The notes: a model not told the origin generated them from the letters alone. 38,261 nt of DNA from CAZVEV01 sp964625865 (GCA_964625865.1 CAZVEV010000020.1:1-38261), one strand, 5' to 3'. Positions 26,054 through 34,111 are shown, counted from the first letter of the stretch. Program-made: numbers and translations.

Positions 26054-26872
26054 TCAGGAGGGTTTTCGCCGCATCGGGCACAACCCGCGCCTGTCGCCGC
26101 CCTCGGCCGTCACGACGCGGCGGATGAACTGGCGGAACTTGTCAGCGGCCTCGCCCCAGTCCGTCCGTGCGTCCATCTCCTCCAGTGCCTTGGTGGGCGT
26201 CAGCCCGCTGCGATAGGTCAGCCGGAACGCGTCCTTGATCTGGGCGCGGTCTTCCGAGCTGATATGCTCGGCGCGCCGCAAGCCAACGACGTTCAGGCCG
26301 GCCACCGCGTTGATCGGGTTGGCGGCTATCACGTACGGCGGAACGTGCATCGTCATGATCGTCCCACCCTGCATCATCACCATATCGCCCATCCAACAGA
26401 ACTGGTGGATTGCGCTGTAGGCCGACAGTATGGCGCCCGAGCCGATGTGGCTATGCCCAGCCGCCGCGGCGCAGTTGACGAAGATGACGCGGTCGCGAAC
26501 CACGGCGTTGTGTCCGATGTGCGAGCCCACCATCATGTAGTTCCCGTTGCCGATCACCGTCGCATTGCCCTCGCCGGTCGCCCGAGAAATCGTCACCCCC
26601 TCGCGGAAGACATTGTTGTTGCCGATCTGAAGGTACGTCTTCGACTCGACGTCGAACTTGTAGTCCTGCGGCTCGCCCCCGAGCACGGCATGTGGGTCGA
26701 CGCAGTTGCCCGTGCCCATCGTCGTGTATCGCCTGACCATCGCATGCGGACGAAGCACCGTCCCGTCGCCGATCTCCACGTCGGCCTCGACGATGCTGTA
26801 CGCCCCGACCTCAACGTCCTCGCCCAGGCGAGCCCCGGGATCCACTATCGCTGTTGGATGAATCTTTGGCAT
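26054..26872 (-). CDS. lpxA: UDP-N-acetylglucosamine O-acyltransferase LpxA
   Basis: LpxA performs the first step of lipid A synthesis, moving an acyl chain from acyl-ACP to the 3-OH of UDP-GlcNAc in the cytoplasm. The 272-aa protein has the left-handed beta-helix hexapeptide pattern (I-G-D-G-T-V-L, I-G-x-G-N). The catalytic histidine is His121 in S-H-I-G-H-N, equivalent to E. coli His125 in A-H-I-A-H-D. The family blocks H-Q-F-C, V-P-P-Y-V-I-A and G-L-R-R are intact. I chose ATG 26872 because GGAG lies 6 nt upstream; a GTG 12 nt earlier overlaps that site. It sits apart from other lpx genes, downstream of a helicase gene on the same strand. It implies an LPS-type outer membrane. Confidence 0.93.
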   Translation of the reverse strand: MPKIHPTAIVDPGARLGEDVEVGAYSIVEADVEIGDGTVLRPHAMVRRYTTMGTGNCVDPHAVLGGEPQDYKFDVESKTYLQIGNNNVFREGVTISRATGEGNATVIGNGNYMMVGSHIGHNAVVRDRVIFVNCAAAAGHSHIGSGAILSAYSAIHQFCWMGDMVMMQGGTIMTMHVPPYVIAANPINAVAGLNVVGLRRAEHISSEDRAQIKDAFRLTYRSGLTPTKALEEMDARTDWGEAADKFRQFIRRVVTAEGGDRRGLCPMRRKPS

Positions 26873-26891
26873 TACGGTCTCCACGATGACA

Positions 26892-26919
26892 GCCGCATCC
26901 TTGCGGCACGCACATTATG
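26892..26919 (-). promoter_or_regulatory. Possible lpxA -10 box with 5'-end hairpin
   Basis: On the minus strand CATAAT (26919-26914) matches 5 of 6 -10 positions, but no good -35 is seen. Just downstream GCCGCA/TGCGGC (26892-26897 with 26902-26907) forms a 6-bp hairpin with a 4-nt loop that would cap the transcript's 5' end. Confidence 0.25.
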
Positions 26920-27006
26920 CCCAACGCGACAGATGAAGGCGAGTCCAAAGGACGGCTCAGGTGGATTACATCAGTATTCGGTTCGGCGGGGGCAGCGGGG
27001 GCGGTC

Positions 27007-28242
27007 CTACCGCCTTCGTCGCCTGACCGGCCCGCGGCCGCGACGCATCCGCTTGAGCTTCATGCTGTTGCGCACTTTCGTTCGCGTCTTGGGCGACCAG
27101 GGCAGGGGGGACAGGTACGGGTGCTCGGTCACCTGGCGCAGCGGCATGCGAATGAGTCGCTCGATGCTCTCGAGGTGTCCGCGTTCCTCGATATCGCAGA
27201 ACGACAGGGCCTCGCCCTTGGCCCCCGCCCGCCCGGTTCGACCGATGCGATGGACGTACGTTTCGGCCTCTTCGGGGATGTCGTAGTTGATCACGTGCGA
27301 GATATCATCGATGTCGATGCCCCGGGCGGCGATGTCACTGGCGACCAGGACGCGGGTGTGGCCCTTCTTGAAGTTGGCCAGCGCCTTGTCGCGGGCGCGC
27401 TGCGTCTTGTCGGCATGAATGGCGTCGACGTTGATGTCGCAGTCCCGCAGGTGGTCCGTCACGCGGTCCGCCGCGCGCTTGGTTCGCGTGAAGACCAGTG
27501 CACGGCTGATGTTCTCCTCGTCAAGCAGGTGCTGCAGCAGCGCTCTCTTGTCCGGCCTTTCGACGAAGTAGACGGTGTGGTCCACCGTTTCGGCCGCCGG
27601 GGTTTCCGGCGTGACGCGGATCTCCACCGGCTCGCACAGGATCTTGTCGGCCAGCGACTGGACTTTCGCCGGCATGGTCGCGGAGAAGAACAGCGTCTGT
27701 CGGTCTTTTGGAACGGCGGCGATGATCTTGCGGATGTCATCGATGAAGCCCATGTCGAGCATCCGGTCGGCCTCGTCAAGGACGAGGATCTCCACGTGCT
27801 TCAGGACGGCCCGCCCCTGTCGCATGAGGTCCAGCAGTCGTCCGGGCGTGGCGACGAGGATGTCCACGCCCTTCTTGAGGGCCTTGTTCTGCGGGCCCTG
27901 CTTTACCCCGCCGGTAATCACCGTGTGGCGCAGCTTCGCGTGGCGCCCATAAGCGCCGAAGCTCTCGCCGATCTGCGCCGCCAACTCGCGCGTAGGCGTG
28001 ACGACCAGCGCGCGGATCGGGCGCGGCGTGTCCGTCTTGGGACGCTCGGCGCAGAGGCGCTGGATGATCGGCAGGGCGAAGGCCGCCGTCTTGCCCGTGC
28101 CCGTCTGCGCGCAGCCAAGGACGTCGCGGTCGGCAAGCACGTGCGGGATCGCCAACTGCTGGATTTCCGTCGGGCTGTCGTACCCTTCGTGCTTTACCGC
28201 CCGCAGCAGCGGCGTGGCAAGCCCCAAGTCGTCAAAAAACAT
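27007..28242 (-). CDS. rhlE: DEAD-box RNA helicase, RhlE type
   Basis: An ATP-dependent RNA-unwinding enzyme of ribosome assembly and RNA turnover. The 411-aa protein shows the full motif set: Q-motif P-T-E-I-Q-Q (24-29), Walker A A-Q-T-G-T-G-K-T (45-52), P-T-R-E-L-A, D-E-A-D (156-159), S-A-T (187-189) and H-R-I-G-R-T-G-R. The opening F-F-D-D-L-G-L…L-L-R-A-V fits RhlE. The C-terminus is a short, very basic tail (R-R-G-R-G-P-V-R-R-R-R-R) for RNA binding. I used the ATG at 28242; a TTG one codon upstream is the only alternative. AGGAAAGG lies about 12 nt upstream. It has its own strong promoter, and lpxA lies 134 nt downstream on the same strand. Confidence 0.93.
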   Translation of the reverse strand: MFFDDLGLATPLLRAVKHEGYDSPTEIQQLAIPHVLADRDVLGCAQTGTGKTAAFALPIIQRLCAERPKTDTPRPIRALVVTPTRELAAQIGESFGAYGRHAKLRHTVITGGVKQGPQNKALKKGVDILVATPGRLLDLMRQGRAVLKHVEILVLDEADRMLDMGFIDDIRKIIAAVPKDRQTLFFSATMPAKVQSLADKILCEPVEIRVTPETPAAETVDHTVYFVERPDKRALLQHLLDEENISRALVFTRTKRAADRVTDHLRDCDINVDAIHADKTQRARDKALANFKKGHTRVLVASDIAARGIDIDDISHVINYDIPEEAETYVHRIGRTGRAGAKGEALSFCDIEERGHLESIERLIRMPLRQVTEHPYLSPLPWSPKTRTKVRNSMKLKRMRRGRGPVRRRRR

Positions 28243-28309
28243 CAAAGTCGTATGCCTTTCCTCCCCGTCGTGGGTGCGGACCCCAGGACAATCGCAGGAT
28301 CACCAATGC

Positions 28310-28338
28310 ACTATATCTTAAACGCGTTGATATGACAA
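28310..28338 (-). promoter_or_regulatory. Strong sigma70-like promoter of the RhlE helicase gene
   Basis: On the minus strand: TTGTCA (28338-28333), a 17-nt spacer, TATAGT (28315-28310). Each box is one base off consensus, in a locally AT-rich stretch. Transcription would start near 28303, giving a leader of about 60 nt. Confidence 0.65.
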
Positions 28339-28428
28339 CATTTTATTTGGCACCCTCGGGGCTGGGTGTGCTTGGCTGGAATGTCGTCCTCCCGGGCGTT
28401 GGCTGGCGCGGAGTTGCTTGGCGCCGCG

Positions 28429-28555
28429 TCCCGGCCAAGCCCTTTAGCCGCCCCGTAGCCGCATGCCACGCCTTCAGACCATGCCTACCCCCTCGGTCGA
28501 GTGATTGTCGCTTAGGCCCCGGCCTCGTGCGTGCCAGGGGGTCTGGCTGGGCGGG
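28429..28555 (+). repeat. ~125-bp dispersed repeat element, copy 1
   Basis: This stretch recurs in inverted orientation at 37702-37830 with only scattered differences. Examples of identical blocks are TTTAGCCGCCCCGTAGCCGC and GCCTCGTGCGTGCCAGGG. Reading frames are not kept between the copies (a one-base difference creates a stop in copy 2), so it is non-coding: a miniature mobile element or a structured RNA/repeat. It fills much of the 360-nt gap upstream of trpS. Confidence 0.75.
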
Positions 28556-28603
28556 TGCGAAACGCACTGGTCGTGAAGACCTGCCTGCCGACCGGCCCTG
28601 CGC

Positions 28604-28632
28604 TTGACACGTTGGAAGGGTGCGAATACAGT
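28604..28632 (+). promoter_or_regulatory. Consensus sigma70 promoter of trpS, predicting a leaderless mRNA
   Basis: TTGACA (28604-28609) is a perfect -35, followed by 17 nt and TACAGT (28627-28632). The expected start site at 28639-28640 is only 3-4 nt before the ATG at 28643. No Shine-Dalgarno sequence is present, consistent with leaderless translation. Confidence 0.65.
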
Positions 28633-28642
28633 TGCCCCCACT

Positions 28643-29620
28643 ATGAGGATTCTTTCAGGCATACAACCGTCGGGCCGACTGCATATCGGCAACTACTTCG
28701 GCGCGATTCGTCAGTACCTGGCGCTCCAGGCGGCGGGGCACGAGTGCTATTACTTCATCGCCAACTACCATGCCCTGACGTCCCTTCGCAACAAGGCCGA
28801 ACTCGAGGCGATCACGCTGCACGTGGCGACGGCGTACCTGGCGCTGGGGATCGATCCCGAGCGGAGCGTCTTCTTCGCCCAGTCCGACGTGCCCCAGGTC
28901 ACCGAGCTGTGTTGGATTCTCAACTGCGTCTGCCCGGTCAGCCTGATGGAGAAGGCCACCAGCTACAAGGACAAGATTGCCCGCGGCCTGGCGGCCAACA
29001 TGGGGCTGTTCGACTACCCCGTTCTCCAGGCGGCCGACATCGTGATCTACGATGCCGACCTCGTGCCCGTCGGCCAGGACCAGAAGCAGCACATCGAGAT
29101 GACGCGTGACCTGGCGGGCAAGCTGAACCGCGAGTTCGGCGCCGACGTTCTTGTCCTGCCCGAGCCGCACATCGTGCCCGAGGTCGCTGTCGTGCCCGGC
29201 ATCGACGGACAGAAGATGTCCAAGAGCTACGACAACACCATCGAGATCTTCGCCACCGCCAAGCAGACCAAGAAGCGCTGCGCCAAGATCGTCACCGACT
29301 CGACCCCGCTGGAAGAGCCCAAGGATCCCGTCGGCTGCAACGTGCTGGCCCTGCTGAAGCTCTTCGCCGGCCAGGAGGAACTCGACGACATCGAAGCCAA
29401 GTACCGCGCCGGCGGCTATGGCTACGGTCATGCCAAGGGCCGGCTGGCCGAGTTGATCAACCAGGCGTTCGGCGAGGCTCGTGAGACGTACGCCGCCCTC
29501 GAAGGCGACCCGGACTACGTGCGCGACGTGCTCCGCGCCGGCGGCCAAAAGGCCCGCCAGACCGCCGAAGCCACCATGCAACGCGTCCGCGACGCCTGCG
29601 GGATCATTACCAACCGCTAA
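28643..29620 (+). CDS. trpS: Tryptophan-tRNA ligase (TrpRS)
   Basis: Charges tRNA-Trp with tryptophan. The 325-aa protein starts in the usual way, M-R-I-L-S-G-I-Q-P-S-G, and carries the class I signatures G-R-L-H-I-G-N-Y (HIGH motif) and K-M-S-K-S. Length is normal for bacterial TrpRS. I chose ATG 28643: the in-frame TTG at 28604 lies inside the -35 box of the promoter and adds a non-conserved extension. scpA begins 7 nt after the stop, so trpS, scpA and the Rid-family gene probably form one transcript. Confidence 0.96.
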   Translation: MRILSGIQPSGRLHIGNYFGAIRQYLALQAAGHECYYFIANYHALTSLRNKAELEAITLHVATAYLALGIDPERSVFFAQSDVPQVTELCWILNCVCPVSLMEKATSYKDKIARGLAANMGLFDYPVLQAADIVIYDADLVPVGQDQKQHIEMTRDLAGKLNREFGADVLVLPEPHIVPEVAVVPGIDGQKMSKSYDNTIEIFATAKQTKKRCAKIVTDSTPLEEPKDPVGCNVLALLKLFAGQEELDDIEAKYRAGGYGYGHAKGRLAELINQAFGEARETYAALEGDPDYVRDVLRAGGQKARQTAEATMQRVRDACGIITNR

Positions 29621-29627
29621 GGGCCCA

Positions 29628-30521
29628 ATGGCTGAATACCGCGTTAACCTGGATATCTACAACGGGCCGCTCGATCTCCTGCTGTATCTCATACGGCGGG
29701 AAGAGGTCGACATCTATGATATCCCCATCGCTCGCGTTACCGAGCAATACATCGGCCACGTGGAGATGCTCAAGGCGCTGGACCCGAACCTTGCGGGCGA
29801 GTTCCTGGTGATGGCGGCCACCCTCATGGAGATCAAGACGCGGATGCTCCTGCCGTCTCCGACGGCCGAAGAAGGCGGCGAGGACGGGCTTGAGATCGAC
29901 CCGCGGGCCGAGTTGGTCAGGCAGCTCCTGGAGTACAAGAACTTCAAGGATGCGGCCGGCGACCTTCGCGACTCGGCCGAGTTGCAGGCGATGAAGTTCC
30001 CCCGGCGTCCGGCTAGAGACGCCGGCGAAGACGAGCAGGTCGAAGTGGACATCGAGAACATACAGGTCTGGGACCTGCTCGAGGCGTTCGATGACCTGAT
30101 GAGCGCGATCGGGCAGACGGCGACGCACCACGAGGTGATCTACGACGACACGCCGATCGAACTGCACGCGGTGGATATCGTCGACCGTCTCGAGCGAGAA
30201 GGGGCCTTGAGCTTCAAACGGCTGTTCGAGGGTCGGACCAGTCGCAGCGAGATGGTGGGGCTGTTCCTGGCCCTGTTGGAACTGGTGCGGCAGAAGCGCG
30301 TCCTGGCCAGCCAGGATGTCAATTACGGCGATATCCACGTGCACCTGAACCCCGATCCGCCCGAGCCGGACGAAGAAGACCTTTCTGCGGCACCCGACGA
30401 GTCACCCGTCGCCGCAGACGGGCCCGCCCCCGTCGTCGAGACCCCCGACACGTCACGTGCGCCCGATCAACAGGAGCCTGCCCATGACACCGGAACAGAA
30501 GCTCAAGGACCTCGGGGTTGA
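29628..30521 (+). CDS. scpA: Segregation and condensation protein A (ScpA)
   Basis: ScpA is the kleisin subunit that bridges SMC heads in the chromosome condensation complex. The 297-aa protein has the conserved N-terminus (Y-N-G-P-L-D-L-L-L-Y-L-I, E-E-V-D-I-Y-D-I-P-I) and the L-A-G-E-F-L-V-M-A-A-T-L-M-E-I-K-T-R-M-L-L-P block. The C-terminal winged-helix part ends with the Y-G-D-I-H-V region. About 50 further residues form an acidic, Pro-rich tail beyond the usual end. The last 38 nt of the gene overlap the next gene in another frame. scpB, the common neighbour, is not here. Confidence 0.94.
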   Translation: MAEYRVNLDIYNGPLDLLLYLIRREEVDIYDIPIARVTEQYIGHVEMLKALDPNLAGEFLVMAATLMEIKTRMLLPSPTAEEGGEDGLEIDPRAELVRQLLEYKNFKDAAGDLRDSAELQAMKFPRRPARDAGEDEQVEVDIENIQVWDLLEAFDDLMSAIGQTATHHEVIYDDTPIELHAVDIVDRLEREGALSFKRLFEGRTSRSEMVGLFLALLELVRQKRVLASQDVNYGDIHVHLNPDPPEPDEEDLSAAPDESPVAADGPAPVVETPDTSRAPDQQEPAHDTGTEAQGPRG

Positions 30522-30942
30522 CCTGCCCGCCGCCCCCGAGCCGGTCGGCGCCTACGTGCCCGCCGTGCGGACGGGGAACCTGATCGTTACGGCCGGGCAA
30601 CTGCCCTTCGCCAACGGACAACTGACCGCCGTCGGCAAGGTGCCGACCGGCGTATCGCTGGCCGCTGCCCAGGCCGCCGCCCGCCAGGCTGCCGTCAACG
30701 CCCTGGCGGCCGTCAGTGGAATCGCCGGATCGCTTGAAGCCGTCGTCCGGATCGTTCGCGTCAACGTCTTCGTCAACTCCGCCCCGGGCTTCACCGACCA
30801 GGCGAAGGTCGCCAACGGCGCCAGCGACATGCTGGCCGACGTGTTCGGCCCGGCGGGGCAACACACGCGCTGTGCGATCGGCGCCGCCGAACTGCCCCTC
30901 GATGCCCCGGTCGAACTCGACATGATTGTCGAGGTGACCTGA
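30484..30942 (+). CDS. Rid (YjgF/YER057c/UK114) family protein
   Basis: Rid proteins hydrolyse reactive enamine/imine intermediates of amino-acid metabolism; some members have other roles. The 152-aa product shows the family end pattern H-T-R-C-A-I-G-A-A-E-L-P-L-D-A-P-V-E-L-D, whose Arg corresponds to the substrate-carboxylate-binding Arg of RidA. The first part has G-N-L-I-V-T-A-G-Q-L-P. It is longer than classic RidA (~128 aa) and closer to the longer YjgF-type paralogues, so exact chemistry is unassigned. CAGGAG 8 nt before the ATG at 30484, inside scpA, supports the start and the 38-nt overlap. Confidence 0.88.
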   Translation: MTPEQKLKDLGVDLPAAPEPVGAYVPAVRTGNLIVTAGQLPFANGQLTAVGKVPTGVSLAAAQAAARQAAVNALAAVSGIAGSLEAVVRIVRVNVFVNSAPGFTDQAKVANGASDMLADVFGPAGQHTRCAIGAAELPLDAPVELDMIVEVT

Positions 30943-30968
30943 CCGGCGTCGCGGACGGCCGTCCCGGC

Positions 30969-30997
30969 TTCATGTCTCATTTGGGTTGTGGTATAGT
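30969..30997 (+). promoter_or_regulatory. Extended -10 promoter for the first UroD-like gene
   Basis: TGGTATAGT includes TATAGT at 30992-30997 with an upstream TG extension. The -35 (TTCATG, 30969-30974, 17-nt spacing) is weak, as is typical for extended -10 promoters. Start expected near 31004. Confidence 0.5.
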
Positions 30998-31048
30998 CCG
31001 AAACCAAGACGCCGCTGGTGCCAACCGTCGATCAGAAGGATGCAGACT

Positions 31049-32299
31049 ATGACTGTTTCGGACAAGGACAGGGACATGCTTCGCCGCCTGGCCGAGCGGA
31101 AGGCCGAGATCGCCGCACTGCCGATTCACGAAGAGAAAGCTGCCCTCTGGACGGCGGTCAACGACCTCAAGCCGACCCGCCCGATGGTCTGGATGAACGA
31201 GGTCCCGTGGAACGAGATGAACGTCGACGATGAGTTGACTCTCCAGTGCGAAGGCGACTGGGCACGCGGCCAGGAAACCACACTCCGCCGGGAACTATAC
31301 CAGTGGACGCATATGCCCGGCGACATGATTGTCAGCGGATACATCGCAAGCCCGCAGGCCGTCACCGACACGGGGTTCGGGCTGGACGAGGACGTTGACA
31401 TCGCCCGCACCGACGAGACCAGCGACGTCGTCTCGCGCCATTTCCACCGCCAGATCGTTGAGCCCGCCGACATCGCCAAGATCACCAACACCGTCGTGAC
31501 GCACGACGAAGACGCCACCGAACGCGCCTACCAGACCGCCTGCGACGTGTACGACGGCATCCTGCCGGTCCGCAGGGTCGGCGTCAAAGGGCGGTGGTTC
31601 GCCCCCTGGGACGAACTGATCCGCTGGTGGGGCGTCCAGGAGGCCATGATGGACCTGATCCTCAGGCCGCAGATGGTCAACGACATCATGACCCGCCTCG
31701 TCGACGTCTACTGCGACCGCCTGGACCAGTGGGAGACGATGAACCTCCTGACGATGAACGACGACAACGAGCGGAACGGCTCGGGCGCATACGGGTACAC
31801 GTCGGAGCTTCCCGGCGAGGACTACGACCCGGCCTGGCCGCGGCCGAAGAACATGTGGGGCTCCGCGACGGCCCAGATCTTCTCAGAAGTCTCGCCCGAG
31901 ATGCACTGGGAGTTCGCGCTGCGTCACGAGATGCGCTGGCTCGAGCGGTGGGGCCTGACGTACTACGGCTGCTGCGAGCCGCTGGATATCAAGATGGACA
32001 TCATGCGGAAGATCCCCAATCTGCGAAAGATCTCGATGAGTCCGTGGATCGATCCCGCCCGTGCAGCCGCCGAGGTCCGCGACGAGTACGTCTTCAGCCA
32101 CAAACCCAGTCCCGCGATACTGGCCGAGGACCGCTGGAGGCCCGAACAGGCGCGCAAGGAACTGGCCGATGTGTTGGACGCCGCCCGCGACTGCCGCGTC
32201 GAGGTGATCATGAAAGATATCTCGACCGTCCGCTACGAGCCCCATCGCCTGTGGGAATGGGAAACCCTCGCCATGGACGTCGCGCGATCGTTTGAATAG
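31049..32299 (+). CDS. UroD-superfamily (methyltransferase-like) protein, 416 aa
   Basis: It looks like a TIM-barrel of the uroporphyrinogen decarboxylase/MtaA-type methyltransferase superfamily, as found in large numbers in Planctomycetota and Lentisphaerae. The similarity is weak. Suggestive features are a helical N-terminal section, M-V-W-M-N-E-V-P-W-N-E-M, and Y-Y-G-C-C-E-P-L (Cys308, Cys309, Glu310) placed where relatives carry their metal-binding H-x-C. It lacks the Arg-rich start of true heme-pathway UroD, so heme synthesis is unlikely. A corrinoid-linked methyl transfer role is inference only. AAGGA 9 nt before the ATG at 31049 sets the start; an in-frame ATG at 31040 overlaps that site. 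Confidence 0.75.
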   Translation: MTVSDKDRDMLRRLAERKAEIAALPIHEEKAALWTAVNDLKPTRPMVWMNEVPWNEMNVDDELTLQCEGDWARGQETTLRRELYQWTHMPGDMIVSGYIASPQAVTDTGFGLDEDVDIARTDETSDVVSRHFHRQIVEPADIAKITNTVVTHDEDATERAYQTACDVYDGILPVRRVGVKGRWFAPWDELIRWWGVQEAMMDLILRPQMVNDIMTRLVDVYCDRLDQWETMNLLTMNDDNERNGSGAYGYTSELPGEDYDPAWPRPKNMWGSATAQIFSEVSPEMHWEFALRHEMRWLERWGLTYYGCCEPLDIKMDIMRKIPNLRKISMSPWIDPARAAAEVRDEYVFSHKPSPAILAEDRWRPEQARKELADVLDAARDCRVEVIMKDISTVRYEPHRLWEWETLAMDVARSFE

Positions 32300-32314
32300 T
32301 CCGCGCCACGTGGG

Positions 32315-32341
32315 ACGTTTAGCGGCGGGGCGCCGCCCCGC
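32315..32341 (+). repeat. REP-like palindrome, third site of the TTTAGCGG family
   Basis: ACGTTTAGCG leads into GCGGGGCG-c-CGCCCCGC (32325-32341). Its layout and sequence match the minus-strand unit at 6633-6660 (ACGTTTGGCG with GCGGGGC-tt-GCCCCGC). It lies in the 98-nt gap before the dehydrogenase gene. Confidence 0.6.
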
Positions 32342-32397
32342 GCTCGTCGTCGAAACCCGAACCGTGCTCTGTTGCGCAGTAACCCGGAAGGTCGCTC

Positions 32398-33390
32398 ATG
32401 GCATATGATGTGTTCTTCTACGAAGCCTTCGCCGAGGAGGCCGACGCGATCGGTGCTCTCCTGCCGGACGATCTGCGCGCCGGATTCACCTGGAAGACGA
32501 CCCAGGAGTATGCCCGCCCCGCTCCCGAGGCCCGCCTGATCAGCGTCCGTACCCAGTCGGTCATTCCAGTCGACTGGGCGGGGCAAATCGACGGGATCCT
32601 GACGCGGTCGACGGGATATGACCACATCACCTCGTACCGGCAGGCCGCCGGGCGGGTCGTGCCCGCCGGCTACCTGCCCGAGTACTGCGCCCGCGCGGTG
32701 GCCGAGCAGTGCATGCTCATGTGGACCGCACTGCTCCGCAGACTGCCCCGGCAGCAGGCCCGGTTCGCTGCGTTCGCCCGAGACGGCCTGACCGGGCGAG
32801 AGTGCCTCGGCAAGACCGTGCTGGTCGTTGGCGTGGGCACGATCGGCAGCGAGGTCGTCAGGATCGCCGAAGCCCTCGGCATGACCGCACTAGGTGTGGA
32901 CCTGGTCGAGAGACACGACTTCGTGACCTACACCACGCTTGCCGACGGCCTGGCGCGAGCGGACGTCATCGTCTGCGCGATGAACCTGACGGCCGAGAAC
33001 GTCGGTTACTTCAGCCATGATTGCCTCAAGGCCGTCCGCCCCGGCGCGGTGTTCGTTAACTGCGCCCGCGGCGAACTGGCCCCGGCGGAGGGGCTGGGGC
33101 GTCTCTTGGATGACGGTGTCCTCGACGGCGTGGGCATGGACGTGTACGAGCGGGAGACGGCGCTGGCCGTCGCGCTGCGCGAAGGGCGCCTGGCGCCTGG
33201 CGGCCCGGGGCCGGACGACCCTGCGCTGGCCGCCACGCTGGCCCTCGCCCGGCGCGATGACGTGATCGCCACCCCCCACAACGCCTTCAACACCGCCGAA
33301 GCCCTCGCCCGCAAGGCCGCCCAGAGCGTGGAATCCGCCCGACAGTTCCTCCGCGACGGGACGTTCCCCCATCCCGTGCCCGGCTCGTAG
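32398..33390 (+). CDS. D-isomer-specific 2-hydroxyacid dehydrogenase family protein
   Basis: NAD(P)-dependent enzymes of this family interconvert D-2-hydroxyacids and 2-oxoacids. The 330-aa product has the nucleotide-binding V-G-V-G-T-I-G (about 142-148). The catalytic trio is Arg in N-C-A-R-G-E-L, Glu in M-D-V-Y-E-R-E and His in T-P-H-N-A-F. A segment after the Glu (A-L-R-E-G-R-L-A-P-G-G-P-G-P-D-D-P) is a short family-variable loop. The substrate cannot be told from the sequence. GGAAGG 7 nt before the ATG supports the start. Neighbours on both sides are UroD-like proteins, which hints at one catabolic module. Confidence 0.9.
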   Translation: MAYDVFFYEAFAEEADAIGALLPDDLRAGFTWKTTQEYARPAPEARLISVRTQSVIPVDWAGQIDGILTRSTGYDHITSYRQAAGRVVPAGYLPEYCARAVAEQCMLMWTALLRRLPRQQARFAAFARDGLTGRECLGKTVLVVGVGTIGSEVVRIAEALGMTALGVDLVERHDFVTYTTLADGLARADVIVCAMNLTAENVGYFSHDCLKAVRPGAVFVNCARGELAPAEGLGRLLDDGVLDGVGMDVYERETALAVALREGRLAPGGPGPDDPALAATLALARRDDVIATPHNAFNTAEALARKAAQSVESARQFLRDGTFPHPVPGS

Positions 33391-33421
33391 CTGGCAAGGG
33401 GAACTTGAGCCCGAAACGGCT

Positions 33422-33449
33422 TTGTCGTCGTATGACCATCGACTATAAT
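33422..33449 (+). promoter_or_regulatory. Promoter of the toxin-antitoxin operon
   Basis: A perfect TATAAT (33444-33449) lies 16 nt after TTGTCG (33422-33427). Transcription would start near 33456, 30 nt before the antitoxin ATG. Confidence 0.6.
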
Positions 33450-33485
33450 AGGTATTGAGATCGGACGGGGGGATGGAACAGAGTC

Positions 33486-33695
33486 ATGACCTACAGCGGA
33501 CACATCAAGAACGGTGTCGTCGTGCTCGACGAGGCGGCCGACCTGCCTGAGGGGGCCAAGGTCATCGTGGACGTGATCGAACCGGGCGCCCCAGAGGCGG
33601 TCCATCCGGAAATCGAGCGCCTGACGGGTATCCTTCCACCGGAACTCGACGTTGAACAAGTCCATCGCAAGCGATTGATGGACAAGCATCAATGA
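33486..33695 (+). CDS. Antitoxin of a VapBC-like module (DUF104/AF2212-like)
   Basis: A 69-aa protein beginning with the pattern G-H-I-K-N-G-V-V-V-L-D and L-P-E-G-A-K-V, typical of the short beta-rich DUF104/AF2212-like antitoxins that precede PIN-domain toxins. The C-terminal part (from about 38) is charged and probably wraps the toxin. Its stop overlaps the toxin start (ATGA), the usual arrangement that keeps antitoxin made first. GGATGGAA lies upstream of the ATG. Local GC content looks lower than in neighbours, consistent with recent acquisition. Confidence 0.8.
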   Translation: MTYSGHIKNGVVVLDEAADLPEGAKVIVDVIEPGAPEAVHPEIERLTGILPPELDVEQVHRKRLMDKHQ

Positions 33696-34111
33696 GAGTC
33701 CTCGTCGATCTCAACGTCCTGCTCGACGTGCTCCAGAAGCGACAGCCTCATTACCACGCCTCCGGTGCGGTCTTGAGCAGACTGGTATCAGATGAGGTAA
33801 TGCCTGTCGTGCCCAGCCATGCGGTAACAACGCTCTACTACGTTATCGCGAAGTTTGCCGGCCGGCCAAAGGCTGACGAAGCCATCGACTGGATGTTGGA
33901 CAGATTCGAAATCGCCCCGTGCACAAAGGAGACGTTCATTCGTGCAAGGGAAATAGCCTTTGAGGACTACGAGGATGCCGTCGTCGCCTGCCTCGCACAG
34001 CAGGCCGGCTGCGAGGCCGTCATCACACGGAACGTGGCTGACTTCGCCACATCGCCTGTGCAAGCCCTGTCGCCGGAGGAGTTCCTGAACGCAGGATCGG
34101 ACACCACGTGA
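33692..34111 (+). CDS. vapC: PIN-domain ribonuclease toxin (VapC-like, PIN_3)
   Basis: PIN toxins are Mg-dependent RNases, restrained by their antitoxin. The 139-aa protein has the PIN start V-L-V-D-L-N-V-L-L-D (Asp6), a central S-H-A-V-T-T-L-Y-Y block typical of the PIN_3 subgroup, Asp95 in E-D-Y-E-D-A-V and Asp117 in T-R-N-V-A-D-F. The acidic residues expected for this subgroup are present, so it looks active. It overlaps the antitoxin by 4 nt, and its own TGA overlaps the GTG start of the following UroD-like gene by 4 nt. Confidence 0.88.
   Translation: MRVLVDLNVLLDVLQKRQPHYHASGAVLSRLVSDEVMPVVPSHAVTTLYYVIAKFAGRPKADEAIDWMLDRFEIAPCTKETFIRAREIAFEDYEDAVVACLAQQAGCEAVITRNVADFATSPVQALSPEEFLNAGSDTT

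Noticed and set aside
28332..28607. Small ORFs sharing the peptide F-S-R-P-V-A-A-C-H-A-F-R-P-C near 28.4 kb and 37.8 kb as a conserved protein
   Set aside because: The shared peptide comes from the dispersed DNA repeat. The frame is broken differently in each copy, and no start signal is kept.
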